Shown here: positions 20,875 through 32,935 of the stretch, piece by piece
How the letters are laid out: each line of letters starts with the position of its first letter
How positions within the stretch are numbered: the stretch's first letter is position 1
Assembly (NCBI RefSeq): GCF_963678635.1
Contig: NC_087062.1
Location: forward strand, 19,519,789-19,583,788
Length of the DNA: 64,000 bases
DNA from: Symsagittifera roscoffensis
Lineage: Eukaryota; Xenacoelomorpha; Acoela; Convolutidae
Reading direction: 5' to 3'
Notes under the pieces: model-generated
What the model was told of the DNA's origin: nothing
Database searches by the model: none
Seen by the model: only the letters and a program-made list of their open reading frames with translations
Made by a program: the position numbers and the translations under genes

Positions 20875-20963
20875 GAGCAAGAGGCGACACCATTGAGAAA
20901 GTTATTGTGTCTTAAAACGATGGACGATGCCCATTCTCCGAAATAATTAGCGGACAGCTTAAC

Positions 20964-22140
20964 GTGATGAAGACATATTTGAACGCCGGGTACCTTTATA
21001 GGATGACGAAAAATTTGATGAGATGGGTAGAAAACGGAGCAGCCGATAAAGGTGACTTGGAAGAAGACAGCTATAAAATTATGAAGCAGTTTTACCTGAA
21101 GAGAAAGGATTTGCTATACTTAAACAAAGACGGGATTGTGGCCTGCAAGCGCAAAGAAGAAGACAACGCCCTTTACAAATACAATTCGATAGTACTACCA
21201 CAGCTGTATCAAACTAAGTTATTGTTTCGCTCACACCACCAGAGGGGCCATCAAGGCGTGGACAAAGTTGTAACCGGATACAGAAGCCTGGCTTGCAAAA
21301 GGCTTGTGGAAAATTTTCTGCATGCTTGTCATGTCAGCAAGCAAAGGACCCCAGGAAGCTGAGGTTCCCCTGCAATCAATAGAATCGTCAGGATTCAATG
21401 AGGTGGTACAAATCGAACTTCAGAAAATCTGCATGACCGTCACAGGCTAGAATCAAATGCTGGTGATGATTGATCACTTCACAAAATACGCAGAGAAAGC
21501 TCCCTGCATGACAGCATCAGCGGAAGAAACTTGCGACCATTGAATAAAAGTCTGGATTGACAGACTCGGCTGCCCGATCACATTCCAGTCAGATAAGGGT
21601 AAAGCATTCGTAGATGATCTCACAAACAAATTAATGAAGAGGTCGCAAGTGGCGCAGGCCCACTCGACCACTTTTCACCCGCAGACGAATGGCCTGATCG
21701 AAAAGCAAAATCGCACAAAACTAACGATGATAAGGGTTTATTGCTCACGATACATGGACGACTGGGATAAGCACTTACCGCAGGTAATGGGTGCGTATAG
21801 TAGTACCGAACACTCCACTTCGGGAATAATCCCGCCCATGATGATAACGGGCCACACAAAATCCCTCCCCTTAACTTTCTTTTATCCGGAGTACGAGGGA
21901 AGGAAAACAGCACCGCAAAAGTAGGTGCGTGATGTGATCAGGCGGCCATAAGAACTGAATGATGTGTGGAGAAGGAATATGCAACAGGCTCAAATCAGGC
22001 AGAAGAGGAGGTTTCATAAGAGGGCCGCTGACGCCAAGGCCCACTCAACCAGGGACTATGTTTGGGTGTTCCAGGAGGTTGTTCTCGCAAAGTGAACCAA
22101 AAATTTGCTAAAAAATGACGTGTTTCATTTCAAATAACTG
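20964..22140 (+). pseudogene. Integrase remnant, copy 2
   Basis: HHCC region at 20,964-21,362 and core from 21,634 with HPQTNGLIEKQNRT. It has the same TGA in the core as copy 1 and an additional TAG. The first catalytic Asp position again reads Glu, so that change is older than the duplication. C-terminal region to about 22,140. Confidence 0.75.
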
Positions 22141-22610
22141 AGATGCACCAACGTGGTTGCGTTTATCAGTTGAGCACCGGACGCTCAGCTCATTGCGAGA
22201 AATCAAACCACACCTTGTCTCATCAGAAGACTGGTGCATCCTGGCTGACGTGCATGAGGATGACTACTTGATATGGATCCCATCTGTGAAGTAAATGAGA
22301 GAGGCACACGTGATAAGAACGACCGAATTGAGATGATGGTTGACTGTGATCTGCCACTAGACCTGGATCTAACTGAGCGATTAGAGGTCGATGACGTAAC
22401 TCTACCATACATCGACGAGGACTGAGACTGCGCAGGGCAGACAGAAGTTGACAAAAGAGTAGAACCCGACTTTTCCTTGACCATGGAGACGCGACATAGC
22501 ATTAGGGGAAGGGACAAGTGGAAATACAACCCGTAGACAAATTTGTTATGGACGAGGTGGCGGATTCAACAGTGGGTCGGGACGAAATAGTGGTATCACA
22601 GGGTACCGAC
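22141..22610 (+). pseudogene. Post-integrase Pol tail, copy 2
   Basis: DPICEVNE begins near 22,276; one stop lies after the acidic part and another after the basic YNP. The sequence then continues into the macrodomain-like region, unlike copy 1. Confidence 0.5.
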
Positions 22611-23480
22611 CTGATCAATGATACAGAACAAGACTGAGGTGGATCACATGCATGAGCAAGAATTGACAAAACTGCGAGTGCTCGAATGGCTCCAGATCAC
22701 AGAGAGACAATCCTGACGATTCAGGATGTTGATCAGACTAGCATCAAATACATCAGTCATGACAACACCGAGTCCAACTGGATCGCTCCAGATGGTCCCT
22801 TACGTGTTCCCGAATCCAACCTCGATCTGCACGATCCTGGGCGATCGACAGGGATGTATATGGACATTTTTGTCCGGGGAGTAGGGGTAAGACTCAGCCA
22901 CAACAAAAATCATGTGATCAAAAAATTAAAGTCGGCAAGGGAAACAGGGGAATTGGAAACGGAGGGCGAAAATTCTGGACGAATCTTCGGGTCATACTTT
23001 GACCTACCGAATCACTACTCGAACAACATTGTCGAGACAGACAGTGAGTTTATACTCACGGAAAGCACGTGCGCTATAGCGAAAACTGCGGATGTAAGTT
23101 TTAAAACAGCACTAGCGGCCGACTTCAAAAGAGAGTATAAGAATATCGAGTTTTTGAGGAAACAGAGGCCTGGTGCAGGAGGGATGATAGCGCTACCCTC
23201 TGTTGCATCACTAAAAACAGGAAAATACTTGTTTATCTTGTAAACTAAGGCCACTGATAAACAACACGTGAATCCTGAGATTTTAGTGCTCCACTAATTC
23301 GACTCAGAGATTTCCTGGTTGAGAGAGGAGTGACCTTGCTCTCCTTGCCGATCTAAGACCCCAATAGGGGAACCTTGCAACCCAGGGAGCTATATGCTCT
23401 AGTACACGCAATCTTTTCGGAAACCGACATTGAAGTCTACTTACACAAGAAGTATTATATGATTAGGGTTAAGAATTTTC
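22611..23480 (+). pseudogene. Macrodomain-like C-terminal region of the gypsy polyprotein
   Basis: A 185-codon frame (22,686-23,243) followed after a small frameshift by more coding sequence to about 23,475. The front part (TIQDVDQTSIKYI, RVPESNLDLHDPGRSTG, FVRGVGV) leads into ILTESTCAIAKTADVSF, AADFKREYKN and PGAGGMIALPSVA, then strand-helix elements TKATDKQHV, RLRDFLVERGV, LLSLP, DPNRG and ELYALVHAIFSETDIEVY. The order of a self-start strand, a Gly-rich PGxGG loop, a LVTKAT-like strand and a final helix-strand resembles small macrodomains of the Poa1/OARD1 type that bind ADP-ribose derivatives. This is a motif-level inference. The region recurs, shortened, in every gypsy-derived segment downstream. 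Confidence 0.55.
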
Positions 23481-23985
23481 TACTAAGTTTACTTTTTAAG
23501 TACTAGGATTTAGTTTTTAGGATAAAAAATAAGTATAAGTTTTTGTGTAGTATTATTGAAGTGTAATATTGATATTTTGTGTTTTTGTGTGGTTAAGATT
23601 ATGTCATGATTATGTTATTGTGACCTGGACTACTCCCGGTGCAAAAGATGACAGCATCTGATCATTTTATATTGACAAAGTCGGAGGTGGATGATCCACC
23701 TTGGTGCTGTCTTTTGATCTAAAAACAAAAAGAGAATTTCAATTGACTACTTTTAAAAGATTTGAATGACGTTTCATTGTGGAGATAGAATAGTTAGTAT
23801 TATGATTCTAAATTGTGTCTTGTTTTTTAGATCGTGATTGGTCAGAGATTTGTTTTTTGATATCCAAAACCAAAAGAATTGAAATGCAAGAAAATAACTG
23901 GAAGTAAAGAAGGTTATTTTTGGAAAACATAATCTTCTTTGATAGGAAAGAAGATTATTTATGATAGGAAAAACAAATTATCTTA
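23481..23985. other. Spacer 0 between macrodomain-like region and M1
   Basis: AT-rich, no coding frame. It begins GATTAGGGTTAAGAATTT and contains a TTGTTTTTTAG that could act as a splice acceptor, plus the conserved 75-nt stem-loop. The same spacer, sometimes truncated, precedes every ORF2-like monomer. Confidence 0.6.
23642..23716. repeat. Conserved spacer stem-loop, copy 1
   Basis: Outer arms CAAAAGATGACAGCA and TGCTGTCTTTTG pair with a 2-3 nt bulge; an inner hairpin AGGTGGA-TGA-TCCACCT has a 7-bp stem and 3-nt loop. Confidence 0.65.
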
Positions 23986-26900
23986 GGGATTTTATCTCAG
24001 CGAGCCTAGGAACGACTCTAGACGAGATATATCAACGCTTGGTGGATTGAATTTCGAACTGGAAGACCCGGAGCTGGCGATGTTCACCGTCGCGCTCCTC
24101 AACGCAATGGGAATAGAAGGCCGTGGGCTTGGCCGGACTCGGTGATGGATATGAGCCAGGGCCCATCGGGACCGGGACCTAAGCCAGATGATGCCACTAA
24201 TGATGATGCCGAGAACCAAGATGACAATCCCATGGAGGGAAGGAAGATAAAACGAGCAGATTGCACTTAGAAAGGGATTTGCTGGAGTATCAATTCAGTG
24301 AAGATGATGACAGTGGGGAGGTCGATGAAATTTTGCAACTAATGACACCGTCCTCATTTATGTCCCCCACGAAAGAGGCACCAGCCAGCTTGTCTCTAGT
24401 GGACCTAGTCTACCTGGCATTGGACTCTCGAAGAAGAGACGCACAGAACCGCTTTCACGAGTCCCCTAGAAGGAGGAGCATCGACAAAACTTTGAGAGGA
24501 TCTTTTCTGGGCACGTTTTCAGAGGAAGAATGGGAGAGATACCAAAGTGAATTGCAAAGGAAAACGGGAGTGACTTGTAACCGAGTGGCCTTCATGGAGA
24601 AGACTTGGGACGTGATAAGTAGGTACGGGACGTAGTCCGTAGGGAAGGTCGGATTGAATCAACCAATCATGCGTGAGGTTCTTGGAAAACTAAACCTCAA
24701 GGAGTCTGACTGTCTGACCGAATCAGTCACGGAGGACAGCGCCGATGAATACCCGATCTCGAGAAGGCAACCCGTTAAACGAGCCAAGAAAGGGCTGAAG
24801 AGGCTGAAAAGTAAAGTAGGGAGCAAAACAGTGAATCCCATGGTGATAAAGTCGAAAGCGAATGCGGTAGTGACCTCTTTAGCGAAAGTGTCCCATCCGA
24901 ACCAGAATGAACAGGGGGATTGTGTTGCACCGATTGGGGGAGAAAAGGAGAACCTGATACCACCCTTGCTTTTGGCCGGCTTGATCTCAACAGCCTCGAA
25001 GTCGAGAAAAAGCGTACGAACCCTGGCGGAAATGAAACTCGAGATGAAAGTCATCAACCAGTGCGGATCTGGTGGGCTTGTTGACTACAAGCCCTCGCGA
25101 ACGAAAATGGCACGAATGAAGCTGGAGGGACAACTCGACGTGGTCGACTACAGTCGGATTACAATACTCGTTTCAGTCCATATGAATGATCCCGCTGAGG
25201 GCTAGGTGGAGAGGCTCATGGCGAGGAACTCAGCGAGAGGGCACTTAATGGTTTGGAGTGTTATGAAAGCCATGTAGAGAACATTTACATGAGTAAATGG
25301 AGGGCTCCAATCTGATTAGAACATCTGTTTAAAATCTCTTAGAGGGTTGCCCTCCAGAAATACTCCGATAAATCTATGAACGCACCTTCAACCGTGGCGG
25401 CATTTGTGGATTATCCATGCGTGAGGACCAATTTACATGTACGTTTGCCATGGTGTATTATGGGAATCAAAAGGTCAGAGTACGAGGCAGTAACGACTCG
25501 AGATTGAAGAAACAAGAGTTAGAACTGATGGAGGCTCTACGAGTATTGATCACCAGAGACGACTCTGCTGAATCGTGGGCTAAGCGTAAAATGCCCTTTG
25601 TTTTGTTAGGTTCGTGGTGGATCGCATCCCCTTTCATGTGTTGGGACAATGTATAAAAGCCGTTCGACAAGTGGGGATTGATCGTGGACAGACCTTCCTG
25701 AGAGCCCTGCTGGAGTTTTACCAGGACATGCCGCTCCAAACACCTATCAATGATTCAAACGATATTGAGAGCTATCGGACACTGGATGAAGTGAGGAGAT
25801 ACTCCAACAAAGAACTTGAAGTGAATCGTGAATTAATTGAAAGAGCCATAGATCCAAAGTATTTACAACCGTGGGCAAACTGAAACCATTCCATTTCGTT
25901 TCAGGTGTACTCGGAAGGTCTTGTAGCCTTTTTATGGATGAGGAAGCAAGGGATGCGTATTTTGACTTGAAACAATTGATAGTCCTTGATTTTTGGGTCG
26001 AAAGAGTGAAAGAGATCGGGATGCTATAAGTTGAACAGCAAAGACTGGGGGTCATCCTAGAGGAGCGATTGCTCAAACCCTCGGTTCCGGAACTGAAAGG
26101 GCAGGTGAGCTTTGAATGCGGTTCATAGGACGGTCCCGTAAAGGCCAGCTTAGTAACGATCCGGGAGCTCATGAAGCCTTCATGGTGTCCTCATCCAAAT
26201 TCCTGTTTGATATGGCACGTGACGGCAGACGTCGTACTAGAGTTGAATGATGACGGGAGTCTGCACAATCTAGCCTTATTACACAGCCTGTTGGCTCTGA
26301 AAATTATGAAGTAGGATGACAGACCACCCATGGATCCGTCCAGGGGGAATTCTCCAAGTGATTGGATGAGGAAGGGCACTTGCCTAGCTTCTGCTTGAAT
26401 ACCACTGCTTGAATAAACTGAGTGAGCAGCACTGCCAGTTAACCAAATTGTACGTAAGGTTGAGTATGTCGGACAAAAGCGAGATGGAAATGAATGCGGG
26501 TTGCCGTGGAGCAATGGAAGTGAACCTGATGACTACCTTGGGATTTTACAGCATGGTCGGCTCGATTGAGTCATTGAAGCGCGTGGAGCGTGCCCGCAAG
26601 TTGGTCACTTCCTTGAGTCTAGAAGTGTTCCCTGGAGCGTTACAGACGGAACAGAAAATTGGAGGTTGCCGAGAGGCTCTGGAAAACGAGATTAATCTGA
26701 AAGATAGTGAGGAACATCATAGACCTACTGCCTCGATATCTTGTGGGCTCAGGCTCCGCACCATACTGCACTAGTAAGTTTCCTACGCACATGATGGTGT
26801 TAGATGCGAGGAAACAACAAGTGTTGATCAATCAACTCTTTCAGTAACGAAATGCTTGAGATCGGCCAGAATGTCGGAGAGGTCGTATGAGTTGTTGACG

Positions 26901-27984
26901 AAGATCATTTTGCTGTCCCGAGGAGATCAAAAGGCAAGTTGCAAGACGTAGTGGGTGTAAATTTTATGAAGTTTTGTGAGGGTAATGTGAGTGAATTCCA
27001 GAAAAAGAAGGCGATTGGAGCATTAGCGGCTAAATTATCCACCATAGATGAAAAGGACGGAACGAGTCAGACCATGACAGAGGTGGAACCATTGCTAGAA
27101 GCTTCAGATTACCGGACCTGCAGAAACATTCTGATGACCCATGGGGAGTATCCTTGTCAATGCCTGGCGAAGACTTATGGTACCCCAAACAAGGAAACTT
27201 AATGTTAGTGTGGGATGTGGAGGAGTTGTTCTCTACGGGAATGCCTGACCAGACCCAGCCTGAATCGATCTTGGTAGTTAGTGTCATGACCGCAGTGAGG
27301 TGGTTGGAAGCAAACAAGGGGATGATCGAGCAGCAGATGACCATGCCGACACGTAAGCAACTAAGCAGCGTGAAATTCAACCACAATTTGGATCTTTTCA
27401 AGACCACCTGGAAGGTACTGAGGATACCCAAAGCCATCGAAAAGATATGGGCGAGGCAGAGGTTGATGCCTTGGTTCCGTGACGTTATGACGTCGTGGAT
27501 ATATGAACATGCGAAGCGTCATATGTCCAGGAACACGAAGGCCTATCAATCTTTTCAGCTAAATAAAGAACCACAAGCCTATAAGAGAACATTCCTGACG
27601 CACACGATTGCTGTGAATACAGCTGTGAAATGAGTAGCTGGAACGCCTTTTACCACGGAAAATGATAAAAAAAGGAGCTCTTACAAGCTGATCTAGAAGG
27701 GAACATGAGCCTGTGCTTGCACAATAGCTTTTGTAGGAACCGAGAGCAGAAAGTGAACGTGGATCTACTGCCATGTTGCAAGCAGAGATGGCTAGAACAA
27801 AAAAAAATGGGGCACGGACCCCAACTGTTTGGACACGCTGCAGAAGGTCGTGAAAGACATCGAGATGGGCGAACAGGAACAAGAAGCGATGGAGTAGGAA
27901 CTGAACACGAGAAATGGAGCAGAAGTGGAGAGAAGTGAAAAACTCAGTTGTTGTAGTGCGTGAAAACTTGGAACAAATCAACAA
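23986..27984 (+). pseudogene. M1: ORF2-like pseudogene
   Basis: Open pieces at 24,261-24,635, 24,654-25,205, 25,417-25,656, 25,614-25,883, 26,409-26,774, 26,939-27,202 and 27,154-27,633 match ORF2 in order, from an acidic N-terminal block (SSFMSPTKEAPASLS) through HGEYPCQCL to LHNSFCRNRE. The Cys/His cluster is removed by a deletion near 26,390, shared with M3. Stops shared with M3 include TAA in GCTATAAGTTGAA and TAG in ATGAAGTAGGATGAC. A 61-bp deletion near 25,316 between CTGA words is private to M1. Confidence 0.8.
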
Positions 27985-28005
27985 AGATTGTTTATTAAAA
28001 CTTGA

Positions 28006-28975
28006 GCGAAGGAAAACATCACCGCAAAAGTAGGTGCGTGATTTGATCAGGAGGCAAAAAGAACCGAATGATGTGTGCAGAAGGAATATGCAACAGGCTC
28101 AAATCAGGCAGAAGAGGAAGTTTCATAAGAGGACCGCTGACGCCAAGGCTCACTCAACCAGGGACTATGTTTGGGTGTCCCAGGAGGTTGTTCTCCCAAA
28201 GGGAACCAAAAAGTTGCTGAAAAAATGACGTGTTTCATTTCAAATAACTGAGACGCACCAAGGTGGTCGCGTTTATCAGTCCACGCCTTGCCTCATCAGA
28301 AGACTAGTGCATCCTGGCTGACGTGCATGAGGATGACTACTTGATATGGATCCCATCTGTGAAGTAAATGAGAGAGGCACACGTGATAAGAACGACCGAA
28401 TTGAGATGATGGTTGACTGTGATCTGCCACTGGACCTGGATCTAACTGAGCAATTAGAGGTCGATCAAGAAACTCTACCATACATCGACGAGGACTGAGA
28501 CTGCGCAGGGCAGACAGAAATTGACAAAAGAGTAGAACCCGACTTTCCCTTGACCATGAAGACGCGACATAGCAACAGGGGAAGGGACAAGTAGAAATAA
28601 AACCCGTAGACCAATTTTTTTTGGACAAAGTGCGGATTCAATAGTGGGTTGAGACAAAATAGTGGTATCACAGGGTTTCGACCTGATCAATGATACAGAA
28701 CAGGACTGAAGGGAACACATGCATGAGCAAGAATTGACAAAAGAATATCGAGTTTTTGAGGGAAGAGAGGCCTGGTGCAGGAGGGATGATAGCGTTACCC
28801 TCTGTTGCATATCACTAATACCAGGAAAATACTCGTTTTTCTTGGTAACTAAGGCCACTGATAGACAACACGTGACTCTTGAGATTTTAGTGCTGCCACT
28901 AACTCAACTCAGAGATTTCCTGGTAAAACCGACATTGAAGTCTACTTACACAAGAAGTATTATCTGATCATATGC
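28006..28975 (+). pseudogene. S1: gypsy 3' segment (integrase C-terminus, tail, truncated macrodomain)
   Basis: Joined directly to the M1 3' end. It carries the integrase C-terminal part (MQQAQIRQKRKFHKR), the DP-CEVNE tail, and then a deletion junction GACAAAAGAATATCGAG (about 28,737) that fuses the tail to the macrodomain-like region. A second deletion near 28,922 removes the central macrodomain strand. Confidence 0.7.
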
Positions 28976-29167
28976 TACAGCTATGATTAGGGTTAAGAAT
29001 TTTCTACTAAGTTTACTTTTTAAGTACTAGGATTTTGTTTTTAGGATACAAATTAACTATAAGGTTTTGTGTAGTATTATTGAGAAATGTGATATTGATA
29101 TTTTGTGTTTTTGTGTGATTATGATTATGTCATGATTATGTTTTTGTGACCTGGACTACTCCCGGTG

Positions 29168-29242
29168 CAAAAAATGTTAGCATCTGATCATTTTACATTG
29201 ACAAAATCGGAGGTGGACGATCCACCTTGGTGCTGTCTTTTG
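29168..29242. repeat. Conserved spacer stem-loop, copy 2
   Basis: Same structure as at 23,642, with a weakened left outer arm (AAAAAATGTTAGCA). The inner hairpin is AGGTGGA-CGA-TCCACCT. It lies in a spacer of about 400 bp (28,976-29,380) with no gene. Confidence 0.6.
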
Positions 29243-29380
29243 ATCTAAAAACAAAAAGAGAATTTCAATTGACCACTTTTAAATGATTTGAATGACGTTT
29301 CATTGTGGAGATGGTTAGTATAATGGTTCTAAATTGTGACTTGTTTTTTAAATCGTGATTGGTCAGAGATTTGTTTTTTG

Positions 29381-31925
29381 ATAACCGAGTGGCCTTCATG
29401 GAGAAGACTTGGGACGTGATACGTATGTACGGGACGCAGTCCGTAATGAAGGTGGGATTGAATCAACCAATCAACCGTGAGGTTCTTGGAAAACTGAACC
29501 TCATGGAGTCTGACGGTCATGGAGTCTGACTGTCTGACCGAGTCAGTCACGGAGGAAAGCGCCCATGAATACCCGATCTCGAGGAGGCACTCGTTAAGCG
29601 AGCCAAGGAAGGGCTGAAGAGGCTGAAAAGTAAAGTAGGGAGCAAAACAGTGAATCCCAGGGTGATAAAGTCGAAAGCCAATGCGGTAGTTTAGCGAAAG
29701 TGTCCCATCCGAACCAGAATGAACATGGGAATTGTGTGGCACCGATTGGAGGAGAAAATGAGAACCTGATACCACCTATGCTATTGGCCGGCTTGATCTC
29801 AACAGCCTCGAAGTCGACAAAATGCGTATGAACCCTGGCGGATATGAAACTCGATATGGAACTCATCAGCCATTACGAATGAACATCTACAAGCCCTCGC
29901 GAACGAACATAGCACGAATGAAGTTGGAGGAACAACTCGACGTGGTCGACTACAGTCGGATTAGAAAACCCGATTCAGTCCATTTGAGTGATCCCGCTGG
30001 TGGCTAGGTGGAGATGCTCATAGCGAGGAACTCAGCGAGAGTGCGATTAATGGTCGGGAGTGTTATGAAAGCCATGCAAGAACATTTACAAGAGTAAATT
30101 GAGGGCTCCAATCTGAAACGAAAAGAATAAATCACTCTAATGCCATCAGAGGCAAATGAAAACGGATTAGAGCAGCTGTTGAAAATCTTTTAGAGGGTTG
30201 CCCTCCAGAAATACTCCGATAAGTCTATGAATGCACCTTCAACCGTGGCGGTATTTTTGGCCTACCCATGCGTGAGGACCGAGTTACAAGTACGGTTGCC
30301 ATGGTGTCTTATGGGAATCAAAAGGTCAGAGTACGAATAGGTAACGATTCGAGATTGAAGGAACAAGAGTTAGAACTGATGGAGGCCCTACGAGTTTTGA
30401 TCACCAGAGACGACTCTGCAAAAACATGGGCTAAGCGTAAAATGCCCTTTGTTTTGTTAGGTTCGTAGGAGATCGCATCCCCTTTCATGTGTTGGGATAA
30501 TGTATAAAGGCGTTCGACAAGGGATGCGTATTTTGACTTGAAACAATTGATAGTCCTTGATTTTTGGGTCGAAAGAGTGAAAGAGATCGGGATGCTATAA
30601 GTTGAACAGCAAAGACTGGGGGTCATCCTAGAGGAGCGATTGCTCAACCCCTCGGTTCCGGAACTGAAAGGGCAGGTGAGCTTTGAATGCGGTTCATGGG
30701 ACAGTCCCTTAAAGGCCAGCTTAGTAACGATAAGGGAGCTCATGAAGCCTTCATGGTGTCCTCATCCAAATTCCTGTTTGATATGGGACGTGACGGCAGA
30801 CGTCGTACTAGACTTCGATGAAGACGGGAGTCTGCACAACTTAGCCTGAATACACCGCCTGTTGGCTCTGAAAACAATGAAGCAGGATGACAGACCACCC
30901 ATGGAGCCGTCCGAGGGGAATTCTCCAAGTGATTGGATGAGGAAGGGCACTTGCCTAGCTTCTGGCTGTGGAATGGAAGAACACGTGGGTGGGATTGACC
31001 ACTTCTTGAATAAACTGAGTGAGCAGCACTGCCAGTTAACCAAATTGTACGTAAGATTGAGGTTACCGGACCTGCAGAAACATTCTGATGACCCATGGGG
31101 AGTATCCTTGTCAATGCCTGGCGAAGACTTATGGTACCCCAAACGAGGAAACTTAATGTTAGTGTGGGATGTGGAGGAGTTGTTCTCTACGGGAATGCTT
31201 GACCAGACCCAGCCTGTATCGATCTTGGTTGTTAGTGTCATGACCGCAGTGAGGCGGTTGGAAGCAAACAAGGGGATGACCGAGCAGCAGATGACCATGC
31301 CGACACGTAAGCAACCAAGCAGCGTGAAATTCAACCACAGTTTGGATCTTTTCAAGACCACCTGGATGGTACTGAGGAAACCCAAAGCCATCGAATCGAA
31401 AAGATATGGGCAAGGCAGAGGTTGATGCCTTGGTTCCGTGACGTTATGACGTCGTGGATGTATGAACATGCGAAGCGTCATATGTCCAGGAACACGAAGG
31501 CCTATCAATCTTTCCAGCTAAATAAAGAACCACAAGCCTATAAGAGAACATTCCAGACGCACACGATTGCTGTGACTACAGCTGCGAAATGAGTAGCTGG
31601 AACGCCTTGTACCACGGAAAATGATAAAAAAAAGGAGCTCTTACAAGCTGATCTAGAAAGAAACATGAGCCTGTGCTTGCACAATAGTTTTTGTAGGAGC
31701 CGAGAGCAGAAGGTGAACGTGGATCTACTGCCATGTTGCAAGCAGAGATGGCTAGAACAAAAAAGTTGGGGCACGGACCCCAACTGTTTTGACACCCTGC
31801 AGAAGGTCGTGAAAGACATCGAGATGGGCGAACAGGAACAAGAAGCGATGGAGAAGGAATTGAACACGAGAAATGGAGCAGAAGTGGAGAGAAGTGAAAA
31901 ACTCAGTTGTTGTAGTGCGTGAAAA
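29381..31925 (+). pseudogene. M2: ORF2-like pseudogene, N-terminally and internally deleted
   Basis: Starts inside the ORF2 match at AACCGAGTGGCC, fused to the spacer by a deletion that M4 shares. A further deletion near 30,520 (private) and one near 31,062 (GATTGAGGTTACCGG, shared with M4) remove internal parts. The Cys/His cluster survives near 30,951 except that the last Cys is Phe. A 187-codon frame (30,862-31,425) spans the cluster and the later ORF2 match. Confidence 0.75.
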
Positions 31926-32457
31926 CGAATTAATGAAGAGGTTGCAAATGGCACAGGCCCACTCGACCACTTATCACCCGCAGACGAATGGCCTGGTCGA
32001 AAAGCAAAATCGCACAATACTAACAATGATAAGGGTTTATTGCTCACGATACATAGACGACTGGGATAAGCACTTGCCGCAGGTAGTGGCCGACTTTAAA
32101 AGAGAGTATAAGAATATCGAGTTTTTGAGGAAACAGAGGCCTGGTGCAGGAGGGATGATAGCGCTACCCTCTGTTGCATCACTAAAAACAGGAAAATACT
32201 TGTTTATCTTGTAAACTAAGGCCACTGATAAACAACACGTGAATCCTGAGATTTTAGTGCTCCACTAATTCGACTCAGAGATTTCCTGGTTGAGAGAGGA
32301 GTGATCTCGCTCTCCTTGCCGGTCTAAGACCCCAATAGGGGAACCTTGCAACCCAGGGAGCTATATGCTCTAGTACACGCAATCTTTTCGGAATCCGACA
32401 TTGGAGTCTACTTACACAAGAATTATTATATGATTAGGGTTAAGAATTTTCTACTAA
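31448..32457 (+). repeat. 1,010-bp tandem duplication, copy 1
   Basis: ORF2-like 3' end, integrase fragment and macrodomain region. Corresponding landmarks recur 1,009-1,010 bp downstream. Confidence 0.8.
31926..32457 (+). pseudogene. S2: integrase fragment fused to macrodomain-like region
   Basis: GTGAAAACGAATTAATGAAGAGG joins ORF2-like 3' sequence to the integrase core, a junction shared with M4/S4. About 165 bp later CAGGTAGTGGCCGAC jumps into the macrodomain-like region, giving a 113-codon fused frame (31,873-32,214). Confidence 0.7.
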
Positions 32458-32935
32458 ATACGTCGTGGATATATGAACATGCGAAGCGTCATATGTCCAG
32501 GAACACGAAGGCCTATCATCTTTCCAGCTAAATAAAGAACCACAAGCCTATAAGAGAACATTCCTGACGCACACGATTGCTGTGAATACAGCTGTGAAAT
32601 GAGTAGCTGGAACGCCTTTTACCACGGAAAATGATAAAAAAAGGAGCTCTTACAAGCTGATCTAGAAGGGAACATGAGCCTGTGCTTGCACAATAGCTTT
32701 TGTAGGAACCGAGAGCAGAAGGTGAACGTGGATCTACTGCCATGTTGCAAGCAGAGATGGCTAGAACAAAAAAAAATGGGGCACGGACCCCAACTGTTTG
32801 GACACGCTGCAGACGGTCGTGAAAGACATCGAGATGGGCGAACAGGAACAAGAAGCGATGGAGAAGGAATTGAACACGAGAAATGGAGCAGAAGTGGAGA
32901 GAAGTGAAAAACTCAGTTGTTGTAGTGCGTGAAAA
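32458..32935 (+). pseudogene. M2': ORF2-like 3' fragment
   Basis: Covers only the last quarter of the ORF2 match (SWIYEHAKRHMSRNT to the LHNSFCRNREQ region) because it lies within the 1,010-bp duplication. Confidence 0.7.

Larger units (their letters stand above)
19473..22589 (+). repeat. Pol tandem duplication, copy 2
   Basis: Second copy of the 3.1 kb segment. Unlike copy 1 it runs on into the macrodomain-like region, so copy 2 is connected to the natural 3' end and copy 1 to the natural 5' end. Copy 2 carries extra damage, for example a TAG replacing Tyr in the integrase core near 21,448. Confidence 0.9.
11309..23480 (+). mobile_element. Decayed Ty3/gypsy-type retroelement: gag, pol and macrodomain-like 3' end
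   Basis: Domain order gag, protease, RT, RNase H, integrase is that of Ty3/gypsy (Metaviridae). After integrase come a conserved tail starting DPICEVNE and a macrodomain-like region. Many stops and frameshifts leave every domain in several pieces. Expected length without the internal 3.2 kb duplication is about 9 kb. No LTR pair, primer-binding site or polypurine tract could be assigned. Confidence 0.8.
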
